The notes: generated by a model from the sequence alone, not told the origin. Positions 46,243-58,079 are shown, counted from the first letter of the stretch. The stretch is 64,000 bases of DNA from Macrostomum hystrix (GCA_950097015.1 CATNEN010000038.1:30838501-30902500); one strand, 5' to 3'. Program-made: numbers and translations.

Positions 46243-49200
46243 CTATCTAGCTCCAGGTGGTAAAAGTGTGCCACCTTTTCGCAATGCGCTATTAGCCATA
46301 TTGTAGTAGGCTCCACCCAGCCTCATCAGTTCCGCATGGGTGCCAGTCTCCACAACGCGACCGCCCTCCATCACCACAATGAGATCGGCGCTTTGCACTG
46401 TGGACAGTCGGTGCGCCACCAGTACGCAGGTTCTACCGCGCCTGGCCTCGTCTAGTGCGGCTTGAACAAGAGCCTCCGATTCGCTGTCCAGAGCTGATGT
46501 GGCCTCGTCTAGTAGAAGGATTTTTGGCCTGGTTACAAGGGCTCGAGCCAGGGCCACTCGCTGCTTCTGGCCGCCGCTTAGCTGAGCTCCCTTCTCTCCA
46601 ACCTGGAGAATGGGAATCAGAAATTCAGGGAAGATGGGAAGATGAGGGGTGGGAAGATGGGAAGATGAGTGATGGAAATGAGGATGGGAAGATGAGGGGT
46701 GGAAATGAGGATGGGAAGATGAGGGATGGGAAGATGAGGGATGGGAAGATGAGGGATGGGAAGATGAGGGATGGGAAGATAAGGGGTGAGAAGATGTGGG
46801 ATGGGAAGATGAGGGATAGGAAGATGAGGGATGGGAAGATGAGGGATGGGAGATGAGGGATGGGAAGATGAGGGATGGGAAGATGAGGGATGGGAAGATG
46901 AAGGGTGAGAAGATGAGGAGTGGGAAGATGAGGGATGGGAAGATGAGGGATGGGAAGATGAGGGATGAGAAGATGAGGGATGGGAAGATGAGGGATGGGA
47001 AGATGAGGGATGGGAAGATAAGGGGTGGGAAGATGTGGGATGTCAAGATGGAAGAAGCCGGTTCTCACCTGAGTGTCCATGCCAGCGGGCAAGTGTTTGA
47101 CGAAGTCGCTGATGTTGCTGAGCCGCACAGCTTCGTCCAGATATTCCTGTTGAGGCTGGGACTCCAGGCCATAGTTGATGTTGTCCGTTATACTGCGGGC
47201 AAACAGCACTGGCTCCTGCGAGACCACTCGAACGCTGCGCCTCAGCCAGGCTACGTTCAGCTGGCGAAGGTCCCGACCGTCGAGTTCAACGCGACCGCCG
47301 CGGAGGAGTGGAGCTGCGTCAGTTGCGGAGTCCTGAGGGTTAAAATACCAAAGCTCCTATAAGCATCTTACCGAATTCTCAATAAGTATCTTACCGAATT
47401 CTCAATAAGCATCTTACCGAATTCTCAATAAGCATCTTACCGAATTCTCAATAAGTATCTTACCGAATTCTCAATAAGCATCTTACCGAATTCTCTATAA
47501 GCATCTTACCGAATTCTCAATAAGTATCTTACCGAATTCTCAATAAGTATCTTACCGAATTCTCAATAAGCATCTTACCGAATTCTCTATAAGCATCTTA
47601 CCGAATTCTCAATAAGTATCTTACCGAATTCTCAATAAGCATCTTACCGAATTCTCTATAAGCATCTTACCGAATTCTCAATAAGTATCTTACCGAATTC
47701 TCAATAAGCATCTTACCGAATTCTCTATAAGCATATTACCGAATTCTCAATAAGTATCTTACCGAATTCTCAATAAGCATCTTACCGAATTCTCTATAAG
47801 CATCTTACCGAATTCTCAATAAGTATCTTACCGAATTCTCAATAAGTATCTTACCGAATTCTCTATAAGCATCTTACCGAATTCTCTATAAGCATCTTAC
47901 CGAAGTCGCTATAAGCATCTTACCGAATTCTCAATAAGTATCTTACCGAATTCTCAATAAGTATCTTACCGAATTCTCAATAAGCATCTTACCGAATTCT
48001 CTATAAGCATCTTACCGAATTCTCAATAAGCATCTTACCGAATTCTCTATAAGCATCTTACCGAATTCTCTATAAGCATCTTACCGAATTCTCAATAAGT
48101 ATCTTACCGAATTCTCAATAAGTATCTTACCGAATTCTCAATGAGCATCTTACCGAATTCTCTATAAGCATCTTACCGAATTCTCAATAAGTATCTTACC
48201 GAATTCTCAATAAGCATCTTACCGAATTCTCAATAAGCATATTACCGAATTCTCAATAAGTATCTTACCGAATTCTCAATAAGTATCTTACCGAATTCTC
48301 TATAAGCATCTTACCGAATTCTCAATAAGTATCTTACCGAATTCTCAATAAGCATCTTACCGAATTCTCTATAAGCATCTTACCGAATTCTCAATAAGTA
48401 TCTTACCGAATTCTCAATAAGTATCTTACTGAATTCTCAATAAGCATCTTACCGAATTCTCTATAAGCATCTTACCGAAGTCGCTATCTTACTGAAGTAT
48501 TTCCGAAGTCCTTATCTTACAGAACCTTTTATCCTATCCCTATCCCACATCAGGCATTCCCAGAACAGTGTACATGTTAAAAGCACACCTCAATGGGATC
48601 ATAGAAGCGTTGAATAAGTGACACGACTGTTGACTTTCCGCACCCAGACGGTCCTACTAAAGCCACCGTGCGACCAGCCGGTATAGTGAGATTGAGTCGA
48701 CGCAGGACTCGAGTTCCCGACCTCTGCGGATACTCGAAATCCACGTCGACTAATTTGATTTCGCCGATTAGTTCGGCTGGTCGCTCGCCAAATTCTGATC
48801 GATTATCGATGAGCGGTTCGCGGCTCAACAAAGTCAGGATGTACCCGGCAGCGATGCGCGCTTTGGCATAGTCGGGAATGAGCGAGAACGTCTGGCCAAC
48901 CATTAGGCCGGCGAAGGTTATCGAGAAGAACACCTTAAAGACATTGTTCACCTCCATCTGGTCGATGCTGACTAGATAGGCGCCGAAGCGAAATGAGGCA
49001 GCGTAGACAAAGAATACAATGCTCTGCAAATGAAAAATTTTCTACTGGTTTACAATTAACCAATAAAAACAGGTAACTCTTTATCTAAGAGGCAGCATTC
49101 AATTTAACAGGTTGCATTCTATCTAACAGGTAACACTCTGTCCAACAGGTAACACCTTTGTCTAACAGGCAACACTCTGTCTAACAGGTAACACTCTGTC

Positions 49201-52200
49201 CAACAGGTAACACTCTGTCCAACAGGTAACACTCTGTCTAACAGGAAACACTCTGTCTAACAGTTAACACCTTTGTCTAACAGGTAACACTCTGTCTAAC
49301 AGTTAACACCTTTGTCTAACAGGTAACACTCTGTCTAACAGGTAACACTCTGTCCAACAGGTAACACTCTGTCCAACAGGTAACACTCTGTCTAACAGGT
49401 AACACTCTGTCTAACAGTTAACACCTTTGTCTAACAGGTAACACTCTGTCTAACAGTTAACACCTTTGTCTGACAGGTAACACTCTGTCTAACAGTTAAC
49501 ACCTTTGTCTAACAGGTAACACTATGCGTAACGCACTATCCAACACCGATCAATAAGATTCGAACCTGCGAGAATCCGTAGGTGAGACCGCCCATGACGG
49601 TGGCGGTAAGTCGTCTCTGATAAGGCCCGGCTAGAAAGTCGCGATACCTGCCATAGAAAGTCTCCTCCCTGCCCAGAGACTGAACAGTGGGCAGATTTTC
49701 GATCGCCTCGGCTGCCGTCTGGCCGGCCATCTCGGAGCCCTTGTCCGAGGCGCGCTGTGACCTGGTCTGGTAGGCCATGTGCACAGCTCCGGCCACGGCC
49801 ATAAACGGCACGCAGCCAAGGATCATCAGAGCCAGTTGCCATCCGTAGTACACAGCGATGCCAAGGCCAATGCCGGCGCCGAAGATTGCCTGCGAAGGAG
49901 TTTCGATTCGGATTGAGGTCACGTGACTTCAAGGTCATTCTAAGGTTATTCCAATGTTAAGACATTCCTCGAAAATTTGATTCCAATTTCACGTTACCGC
50001 TCTAGTCTGTAATTTTCTTAGTCACGTGACTATAGTTGATCGAATTTTAGTCACGTGACTATAGTTGATCGAATTTTAGTCACGTGACTATAGTTGATCG
50101 AATTTTAGTCACGTGACTATAGTTGATCGAATTTTAGTCACGTGACTATAGTTGATCGAATTTTAGTCACGTGACTATAGTTGATCGAATTTTAGTCACG
50201 TGACTTCTTTTAATCGATTTCTAAGTCACGTGACTTTTAAAAATTAATTTCTGCTTTATGATCGGCAGCTGCTCGCTCGGCATGGCTGGCCAGTCCTTCG
50301 CCCAGCTTATGACCGCTCGTGGCGCCGCCTCGACCGTCTTCAACATCATCGATCGACGTCGATGTCATTTCATTAAGCATCACGTGACTCATTTGATTAG
50401 GCATCACGGCTTGATTCGATACAACGTGTGATGTCATCACGCGAGTGCGGTTCACTAGTCACGCGATTGCGCCTATCCTCACCTGCATCGGCAATGTTAG
50501 TCGGATGCCCGACGCCCCCTTGACGCTGGACGCATCGGAAGCCAGCCGGGTGGTGAGCGCGCCAACCGAATTGTCGGGCGAGTCGAAGAAGCTCATGTCC
50601 TGCCGCAGGATGGCCCGGAAGTAGCGACCGCGAAGACGGCCAGTCAGGCGCTCGCCCGAGACGCCTAAGCCGAATGAGCTGATTACGTAACCGATGAACT
50701 GAGCCACGCCTAACACCAAGAACATCAGGGCCCAGAAGGTCGCCTCTCGCAGCATCTCGTCGCCAAACTGAAATTTGAGTTGGTTTGGCGAAGTTGGCGC
50801 CTTAGTGCTACGTCGCTTGTCCAACAGATACTGCTGTGTCTAACAGGTACTGACTTGTATCTAACAGGTGTTCGACTTGTGTCTAAGAGGTGTTCGACTT
50901 GTGTCTAAGAGGTGTTCGACTTGTGTCTAAGAGGTGTTTAACTTGTGTCTAACAAGTGTTTGACTTGTGTCTAACAGGTGTTTGACTTGTGTCTAACAGG
51001 TGTTTGACTTGTGTCTAACAGGTGTTTGACTTGTGTCTAACAGGTGTTTGACTTGTGTCTAAAAGGTGCTTGACTTGTGTCTAACAGGTGTTTGACTTTT
51101 GTCTAACAGGTGCTTGACTTGTGTCTAACAGGTGTTTGACTTGTGTCTAACAGGTGTTTGACTTGTGTCTAACAGGTGTTTGACTTGTGTCTAACAGGTG
51201 TTTGACTTGTGTCTAACAGGTGTTTGACTTGAGTCTAACAGGTGTTTGACTGGCGTCTAACAGGTGTTTGACTGGTGTCTAACAGGTGTTTGACTTGTGT
51301 CTGCCAGGTGTTTGACTTGTGTCTAACAGGTGTTTGACTGGTGTCTCACCTTTCCAAAAACGCTGATAACCTCCGAAAAGAACAAAGCGAACAATGGCAT
51401 GCTGCCACCAATGAGTACGGCGCCAAAGCAGGCCAACAGAATATAGGGCCACTCAGGTTTGTTCATTCGCAGAATTGTGAAGAAGCCAGGAGAATTGGCC
51501 AGTAGCTCCTTCTGCTTGGCAGCGTCCTGTTCCTCTTTGGCTGCCTTGGATTGCGCGTTCACTTCAGGAGTGCGAAAATGGGGATTTGAGAAAGGAGATG
51601 CGAGAGACGAGATGGGAGAGAGGAGATGGGAGAGAGGAGATAGGAGAGAGGAGATGGGAGATAGATGGGAGATAGGAGATGGGAGAGAAGAGATGGGAGA
51701 GAGGAGATGGGAGAGAGGAGATGGGAGAGAGGAGATGGGAGAGAGAAGATGGGAGAGAGGAGATGGGAGAGATGAGATGGGAGAGAGGAGATGGGAGAGA
51801 GGAGATGGGAGAGAGCAGATGGGTGAGAGGAGATGGGAGAGAGGAGATGGGAGAGAGAAGATGGGAGAGAGGAGACGGGAGAGAGGAGATGGGAGAGAGG
51901 AGATGGGAGAGAGCAGATGCGTGAGAGAAGATGGGAGAGAGAAGATGGGAGAGAGGAGATGGGAGAGATGAGATGGGAGAGAGGAGATGGGAGAGAGGAG
52001 ATGGGAGATAGATGGGAGAGAGGAGATGGGAGAGAAGAGATGGGAGAGAGGAGATGGGAGAGAGGAGATGGGAGAGAGGAGATGGGAGAGAGAAGATGGG
52101 AGAGAGGAGATGGGAGAGATGAGATGGGAGAGAGGAGATGGGAGAGAGGAGTTGGGAGAGAGCAGATGGGTGAGAGGAGATGGGAGAGAGGAGATGGGAG

Positions 52201-55200
52201 AGAGAAGATGGGAGAGAGGAGACGGGAGAGAGGAGATGGGAGAGAGGAGATGGGAGAGAGCAGATGCGTGAGAGAAGATGGGAGAGAGAAGATGGGAGAG
52301 AGGAGATGGGAGAGATGAGATGGGAGAGAGGAGATGGGAGAGAGGAGATGGGAGAGAGCAGATGGGTGAGAGGAGATGCGTGAGAGAAGATGGGAGAGAG
52401 AAGATGGGAGAGAGGAGATGGGAGAGATGAGATGGGAGAGAGGAGATGGGAGAGAGGAGATGGGAGAGAGCAGATGGGTGAGATGAGATGGGAGAGAGGA
52501 GATGGGAGAGAGGAGATGGGAGAGAGCAGATGGGTGAGAGGAGATGGGAGAGAGCAGATGCGTGAGAGAAGATGGGAGAGAGGAGATGGGAGAGAGGAGA
52601 TGGGAGAGAGCAGATGGGTGAGAGAAGATGGGAGAGAGGAGATGGGAGAGAGGAGATGGGAGAGAGGAGACGGGAGAGAGGAGATGGGAGAGAGGAGATG
52701 GGAGAGAGGAGATGGGAGAGAGAAGATGGGAGAGAGGAGATGGGAGAGAGCAGATGGGTGAGAGAAGATGGGAGAGAGCAGATGGGAGAGAGGAGATGGG
52801 AAGAGGGAATGGGAGGGGGAGAAATGGGAGAGAGGAGATGGCTGAGAGCAGAATGGCAGAGTAGATCATGGAGATATGGGAATGGAAAATATGGGAAATT
52901 ATTTTAGTTAAGATAATTGATCTCTTTAGAAGTTGCTAGGAAAATATTGTTAGAATAAAATATTAAAGAAAGTATAAAGCAAAAGTCGCTAACCCAGCAG
53001 CTGTTTGTCCTGTCTCTCTGGCAGAATTTCCACTGTCACCGCGTCGCCATTCGACTTGCCTTGCGAACTCGAAGTTCGTCGCCTAGGCCGTCGGGCATCG
53101 GCTATTTCGGCGGCGGTGTCGGAATCCGCCTGCAGGAGGCTGGAGTCTTTGCCAGTGGTCATGTGCGCGGCCTGCTCAGCTTCGTCGGCGAATTCCTGCA
53201 GCGACACCAGCTGGTGGTAGAGGCCGCGCCGTTCCATCAGCTCGTCGTGCGTGCCGGCTTCAACGATTCGACCCTCGCTCACCGTCAGGATCAGGTTGGC
53301 GTTTCGCACTGTGCTCAAACTGTCTCAAGTGAAAAAGAGGCAGATTTGGTCGTTGGTTTTCCATCTAAAAGTACTTTTTCCCCACTGCGAAAACGATATT
53401 TAAAAGTACATTCTCTCTGCCCCACAGGTAAAACAATATCTAAAAGTACATTCTCTCTGCCCCACAGCTAAAACGATATTTAAAAGTACATTCTCTCTGC
53501 CCCACAGCGAAAACAATATCTAAAAGTACGTTCTCTCTGCCCCACAGAAAATCGATATCTTAAAGTACATTCTTTCTAAACCAGCTGCGATAAGACCCTA
53601 TCTAAAAGTGCATAATATCTAACCCTATAAGAGATAATAACTATTAGCGCCGTCGCTCCTCGTACCGGTGAGCCACTACCAGAGTAGTTGTGCTCTCCGA
53701 GGCCTTATCCAACGCTGCTTGCACGATGGCTTCGCTAGCGGAGTCCAACGCCGATGTCGCTTCGTCAAGCAGCAGCAGAGCTGGCCGACGAATCAGCGCC
53801 CTGGCCAGGGCGACTCGCTGCTTCTGCCCGCCGCTTAATTGGGCGCCGCGTTCGCCAACCAGAGTCTCGTAGCCAGACGGCAGTCGGCTGATAAAGTCGT
53901 GAGCATTGGCCTGCCGACAGGCCTCTTCAACTTCAGCGTTGGACGCATCGGGACGACCCATTCGGACGTTGTCGGCGATGGAACAAGCGAATAGCACCGG
54001 CTCCTAAAGAAGGCGTTGATAGTTCAGAAACACCATTGTTCCCTCTCTAATCCTCCCAGGTAGATCTCACCTGAGACACGACACCAATCCTTGACCGGAG
54101 CCAAGCTGTGCTCAGTTCGCGAAGATCGCAGCCGTCTAACTGGATGCTACCGCTCAGTGGATCGTAGAATCGTAACAGCAGCTTCACAATCGACGACTTG
54201 CCACTGCCGGATGGACCGGTGAGAGCCACCTGCGATCAGTCAGAAAAAACACCTATCTGTGTTAATTACCTTGGATTAAATCACTGACAGGCAGATTACG
54301 TGCATTGTTTTTCTAACCCCGCAGTGGTATCACACAATGAGACAGTGTACATTGTTTTTCTAACCCCGCAGTGGTATCACACAATGAGACAGTGTACATT
54401 GTTTTTCTAACCCCGCAGTGGTATCACACAATGAGACAGTGTACATTGTTTTTCTAACCCCGCAGTGGTATCACACAATGAGACAGTGTACATTTTTTTT
54501 CTAACCCCGCAGTGGTATCACAAAAATTGACTCTGAACACCATTTTCTCAAAATGTAACGTGGTATCCACCCTACTGTCAGTAGTGTAAAAAAATCTGCT
54601 GACAGTAGTATTGCCTTAAACAACTAAACGGAAGCTTCTCACGCGCATCCCAGGCCGAATGGTGAACGAAACGTCGCTCAGAACCTGCACACCGGGCCTG
54701 TTGGGATAAGCGAAGGTGACACCTTCAAAGTGTACTTCACCGCGGCACTGATCTTTATCTGGTCGGCGACCAACAGATTCGTCGCTGGCGTCAATTATTG
54801 GTCGTCGATCGATGATGTCGAAGACGGTCGAGGCGGCGCCGCGAGCGGTCATCAGCTGGGCGAAGGGCTGGCCGGCCATGCCGAGCGAGAAGCTGCCAAT
54901 CATAACGCAGAAGAACACGGTGAAAATGTCACCTGGATTGATGCCATTTAAGCCGAAGCTCTCCTGCCACTCCTTGACCTGCGTGGCGCCGTACCAGAAG
55001 GCCAGGCAGTAAGCTGAGTAGACAACAAGCATCACAAATCCGATGCCTGTGCCCTGGGTGACACTCTGCGTGCAAATTGCAGGGAGGGTGGGCCCTGGTT
55101 ACTAGGGTGAGTTGGTCCGCATGGAAACGTCGTTGATTAAGATTCTCACGGCAACTATGGTGTCCCATAGCAACTAGGGTGTCCCGTAGCAACTAAGGTC

Positions 55201-58079
55201 TCCAATAGCAAGTAGGTTGTCCAATAGCAACTAGGGTGTCGCATAACAACGAGGGTGTCCCATAGCATAGGGTGTCCCATAGCAACTTCTAGTATTCTAG
55301 TAACTAGGGTGAGTATGATTCTAGTAACTAGGGTGAGTATGCTTCTAGTAACTAGGGTGAGTGTGATTCTAGTAACTAGGGTGAGTGTGATTCTAGTAAC
55401 TAAGGTGAGTATGATTCTAGTAACTAGGGTGAGTATGATTCTAGTAACTAGGGTGAGTATGATTCTAGTAACTAGGGTGAGTATGATTCTAGTAACTAGG
55501 GTGAGTATGATTTCTTACAACGTAGAAATCATTGGGGCCAGGTTTCAATAGTTTCCAGGCAGGCCCATTTTAAGAGTTTTTAAGTTAGATGCAAACACAA
55601 AGATGGATTTATTATTGCCATAACAATCGTTGCCAAGACAACTGAAGCCGAAATTCAATGAACAGAAGCCCAACCTTTTTAATGCCCTCCCTCGTAGACT
55701 TCTTGAGTTCCTCCGCGTATCGCTTCTCCTCGTCGTCCTGACCGCAGAAGGCCATCACCGTCTTGACGCAACTGATGGTCTCCTCGGCGACTGCCCCGGC
55801 CTTGGCGTAGGCTTGCTGTTCCCTGGTGCTCATGGTGCTGATGAGTCGCCCCAGAAGCCCGCCGCCCACAGCCAGTAGGGGTGTGAGCGACATCATGACC
55901 AGTGTCATCCGCCAGCTCTTGATGAAGCCGATGATAAAGCCGGAGAAAAAGCCAGCTGCCGCCTGGGCGATGAGGCTGACTTTGTCGCCGATTCCTTCGC
56001 GAATTTTTTCAAGATCGTCGGCTAGGCGGGTGGTGAGTTCGCCGCTGGACTGCTTGTCGAACCAGCTCATCTCCTGGCGCAGGACGGCTCTGGGAATGTT
56101 AAAGGTTTTTGTTTTCTTCTGAAAAATCATAACATTTTCTCTATTCAGTAGCGTTTCAAGTCTCGTCTAGTCTCTAGGTTTCGTATCTCTAATTCTAGTT
56201 TAACAGTAAAATAACAAGTTTTTTCGCTGCACCCGAACGGATCAACGCAAGCACACAAAACTCAAGAACACGGGCCAAATTTTTGTTGCTCATCTTCTGA
56301 AACAAGAACCAAGTCACTAACTCATCAGACCTTCGAGATATTCAACGATTCTGACCGAATATCGGATTTTTCTTATTTTTCATACACCCCTATATACACA
56401 AATTAGCACAGCGCCTCAGTGCGGCCTTGCCAGACCTTCAAAATTGAACCGCATGTCACCCGAATGTGCCTGCATCATCTCCGTCTTCGGTGGTCACCTA
56501 CCTTTATCTAGAAGGACATGCTGGGCCTTCAAGGGCTAGAACAGTTGGAACTAGGCCACTAGATATGGACACCCTGACGCGAATTTCTCCAATTTCACTG
56601 ATCAAGCCAAAATATTAGGCGTAGCTCAACCACAGGACACCCTAGCCTAGTCTGTCAACCAATCAGTCACCACCCAACGCTGTTAGCATTCAGGCGCTGC
56701 CAAAAAATTTCAGGGGAGGGGAAAACCCTTAGGATAAAAACTGGCGGTACAATAGCTTGGTAGTCCTACTGTGAAATTATGATCTCTCACTTTTCATTTC
56801 TAGTCATCATCAGATCATCAGATCTGAGACAAATAGATCTAGTCTCTAAAATTTCGCATATAGTTTTCAAATCTCACATCTAGTCTAGTAAATCTCACAT
56901 CTAGTCTAGTAGATCTCACATCTAGTCTAGTAGATCTCACATCTAGTCTAGTAGATCTCACATCTAGTCTAGTAGATCTCAAATCTAGTCTAGTAGATCT
57001 CAAATCTAGTCTAGTAGATCTCAAATCTAGTCTAGTAGATCTCAAATCTAGTCTAGTAGATCTCACATCTAGTCTAGTAGATCCCACATCTAGTCTCTCC
57101 CAATAATCTCCCCTCAGTCCCCAAGGGGCTCACCTGAAGAACACTAGCCGCATGCGGTGCACCTGCCTCTCGCAGGCCACCGACCACAGGGTCACCTGCA
57201 GTGCAGAGGCCGCGAACACACAAGCACCAACGATGGAGTACTGGATCGAATAGCGGTTCATTGAGTCGATGAAGTCAAAGCCGCTGCTGTTGGCCCATGG
57301 CAACAGGCTGGAGTTCGGCGTACCTTGCCTGATGAAGTCGTTAGTCATCTGGCCGAAGATCACGGAGATCAGCGGCCAGCCGCAGCCGTGCGCGGCGGCG
57401 AACGCGGATCCGAACGCGATGCACAGCCAGTCGAGACCGTCGGCGAAGCGGAACTGAATTTGGATTGACAGGTGGATTGACATGTGGATTGACAGGTTGA
57501 TTGACAGCTGGATTGACATGTTGATTGACAGCTGGATTGACATGTGGATTGAAAGGTGGATTGACAGATGGATTGACAGGTGAAGTTACAGGTGAAGATA
57601 CAGGTAAAGAGACAGGTAAAGAGACATTAAGTGATTCTCAAAAAGACATGTAAAAAGACAGGTGAAGAGACTGATGAAGAGACAGGTCTTGAGACATGCC
57701 AAGAGACAAGTGAAATGACATGTGAAAAAACGGTTTAAGAGACAGGTGAAAACACAGTTTAAGAGACAGGTGAAAACACAGTTTAAGAGACAGGTGAAAA
57801 CACAGTTTAAGAGACAGGTGAAAAGACAGGTGAGTTAAAAAGTGAGTTGACGGTAAAAACAAAATCACATTATCTCACCAGTTTTCCAATCGGTACTGGC
57901 GGCAGTTTCGGCTTCTCATCTTTATCGTCTGATGGTTTCCTGGAAAAAATCTAGGAATTATAACAATGCACATTTAAATAAAAAAAGGCACACGATCAAA
58001 ATAAAACAAATCGAGGAAATAAAATTCACCCATTGTTGATGCTAAACTCCGCCGGAGCTGTAGCGTTGCCATTCTTCAT
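46243..58079 (-). CDS. ABCB-family full transporter (P-glycoprotein/multidrug resistance type)
   Basis: Fourteen minus-strand exons with matching phases: 58030-58079, 57879-57939, 57134-57453, 55675-56089, 54643-55065, 54071-54229, 53666-54003, 52994-53319, 51350-51561, 50483-50767, 49566-49889, 48589-49023, 47069-47332, 46243-46602. They give 1323 residues, the normal size of P-glycoprotein. Order: TMD1 (about 38-370), NBD1 (about 385-640), charged linker, TMD2 (about 710-1020), NBD2 (about 1055-1323). NBD1 has Walker [10 protein letters not shown] (428-436), Q-loop VSQEP, signature LSGGQ (532-536), Walker B ALLLLDE (551-557) and His588. NBD2 has GPSGCGKS (1095-1102), LSGGQ (1212-1216) and KILLLDE (1231-1237). 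Both catalytic sites look intact, so an ATP-driven exporter of hydrophobic compounds at the plasma membrane is expected. The donor of exon 8 is GTTAGC, unusual but phase-consistent. NBD2 carries a short insert ([13 protein letters not shown]) after FYDPIE. Nearly every intron contains a private minisatellite. The specific paralogue is not assigned. Confidence 0.95.
46640..47045. repeat. 15-bp minisatellite in intron 13 of the ABCB gene
   Basis: About 26 copies of GATGGGAAGATGAGG with minor variants (GTGAGAAG, GATAAGG). It fills most of the 466-nt intron between exons 13 and 14. Confidence 0.95.
47350..48485. repeat. 23-bp minisatellite in intron 12 with donor-like sites
   Basis: About 49 copies of a unit made of CTTACCGAATTCTCAATAAG and CAT. 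On the transcribed minus strand each unit reads ATTCGGTAAGAT, a good 5' splice-site match. Two versions alternate, CTCAATAAG and CTCTATAAG. Most units contain an EcoRI site (GAATTC). Confidence 0.95.
49090..49525. repeat. 19-20-bp minisatellite in intron 11 of the ABCB gene
   Basis: About 22 copies of AACAGGTAACACTCTGTCT alternating with AACAGTTAACACCTTTGTCT. It shares TCTAACAGGT with the arrays at 50830-51345, 58550-61075 and 63430-63800. Confidence 0.95.
50015..50235. repeat. 29-bp array of CACGTG palindromes in intron 10
   Basis: Seven near-identical copies of a 29-bp unit containing TTTTAGTCACGTGACTATAG and TTGATCGAA. Each holds the 10-bp palindrome GTCACGTGAC with a central E-box CACGTG. 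The array runs up to the inverted exon copy at 50249; more TCACGTGAC words occur on its other side (50385-50465). Confidence 0.95.
50249..50358 (+). pseudogene. Inverted partial copy of ABCB exon 5 in intron 10 of the same gene
   Basis: On the plus strand this 110-bp stretch reads [20 protein letters not shown] then [13 protein letters not shown]. Exon 5 (54803-54912, minus strand) encodes [20 protein letters not shown] then [13 protein letters not shown]. By eye about 8 of 110 bases differ. The copy is opposite in orientation to its gene and lacks splice sites, so it is a gene fragment; it could derive from this exon or from a paralogue. Confidence 0.85.
50830..51345. repeat. 22-bp minisatellite in intron 9 of the ABCB gene
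   Basis: About 23 copies of a 22-bp unit, GTGTCTAACAGGTGTTTGAC plus TT. The left edge holds diverged units (CTAAGAGGTGTTCGAC). The array reaches to within a few bases of the exon 9 donor at 51350. Confidence 0.95.
51590..52870. repeat. 14-bp purine-rich minisatellite in intron 8 of the ABCB gene
   Basis: About 90 copies of GGAGATGGGAGAGA with AAGATG, GCAGATG and GATGAGATG variants. A marker variant, GGGAGATAGATGGGAG, appears near 51655 and again near 52002, and the variant order between them is repeated, so blocks of about 0.35 kb were duplicated. The frames of several hundred codons through it are artefacts. Confidence 0.95.
53380..53580. repeat. 40-bp repeat in intron 7 of the ABCB gene
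   Basis: About five copies of a unit containing TAAAAGTACATTCTCTCTGC and CCCACAG, then AAAACGATATT or AAAACAATATC. Confidence 0.9.
54285..54530. repeat. 47-bp repeat in intron 5 of the ABCB gene
   Basis: About five nearly identical copies of a unit containing CAGTGTACATTGTTTTTCTA, ACCCCGCAGTGGTATCACAC and AATGAGA. The high identity implies recent expansion. Confidence 0.95.
55150..55515. repeat. Two adjacent arrays in intron 4 of the ABCB gene
   Basis: 55150-55285 holds about seven diverged copies of CCATAGCAACTAGGGTGTC. 55295-55515 holds about nine copies of a 24-bp unit, GTAACTAGGGTGAGTATGAT plus TCTA. The shared words AACTAGGGTG suggest the second grew out of the first. Confidence 0.9.
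56204..56771. mobile_element. TTAA-flanked MITE, copy 2, in intron 3 of the ABCB gene
   Basis: The interior is nearly the same as copy 1 (44153-44742). The left end is TTAA followed by CAGTAAAATAACAAG, shortened relative to copy 1; the right end is TTGGTAGTCCTACTG followed by TGAA, a one-base change from TTAA. No coding capacity. Confidence 0.75.
56865..57095. repeat. 21-bp minisatellite in intron 3 of the ABCB gene
   Basis: About ten copies of a unit containing ATCTCACATCTAGTCTAGTA, with ATCTCAAATC variants in the middle. It lies next to exon 3. Confidence 0.95.
57460..57845. repeat. Two short arrays in intron 2 of the ABCB gene
   Basis: 57460-57580 holds about ten 12-bp units such as GATTGACAGGTG and GATTGACATGTG. 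57590-57845 holds irregular AGAGACAGGTGAAAAC units, including four good 24-bp copies with ACAGTTTA. ACAGGTG is common to both. Confidence 0.9.

Noticed and set aside
51559-52869. 436-codon minus-strand frame overlapping a transporter intron
   Set aside because: A 14-bp minisatellite; the same region is cleanly spliced out between exons 8 and 9 with matching phases.
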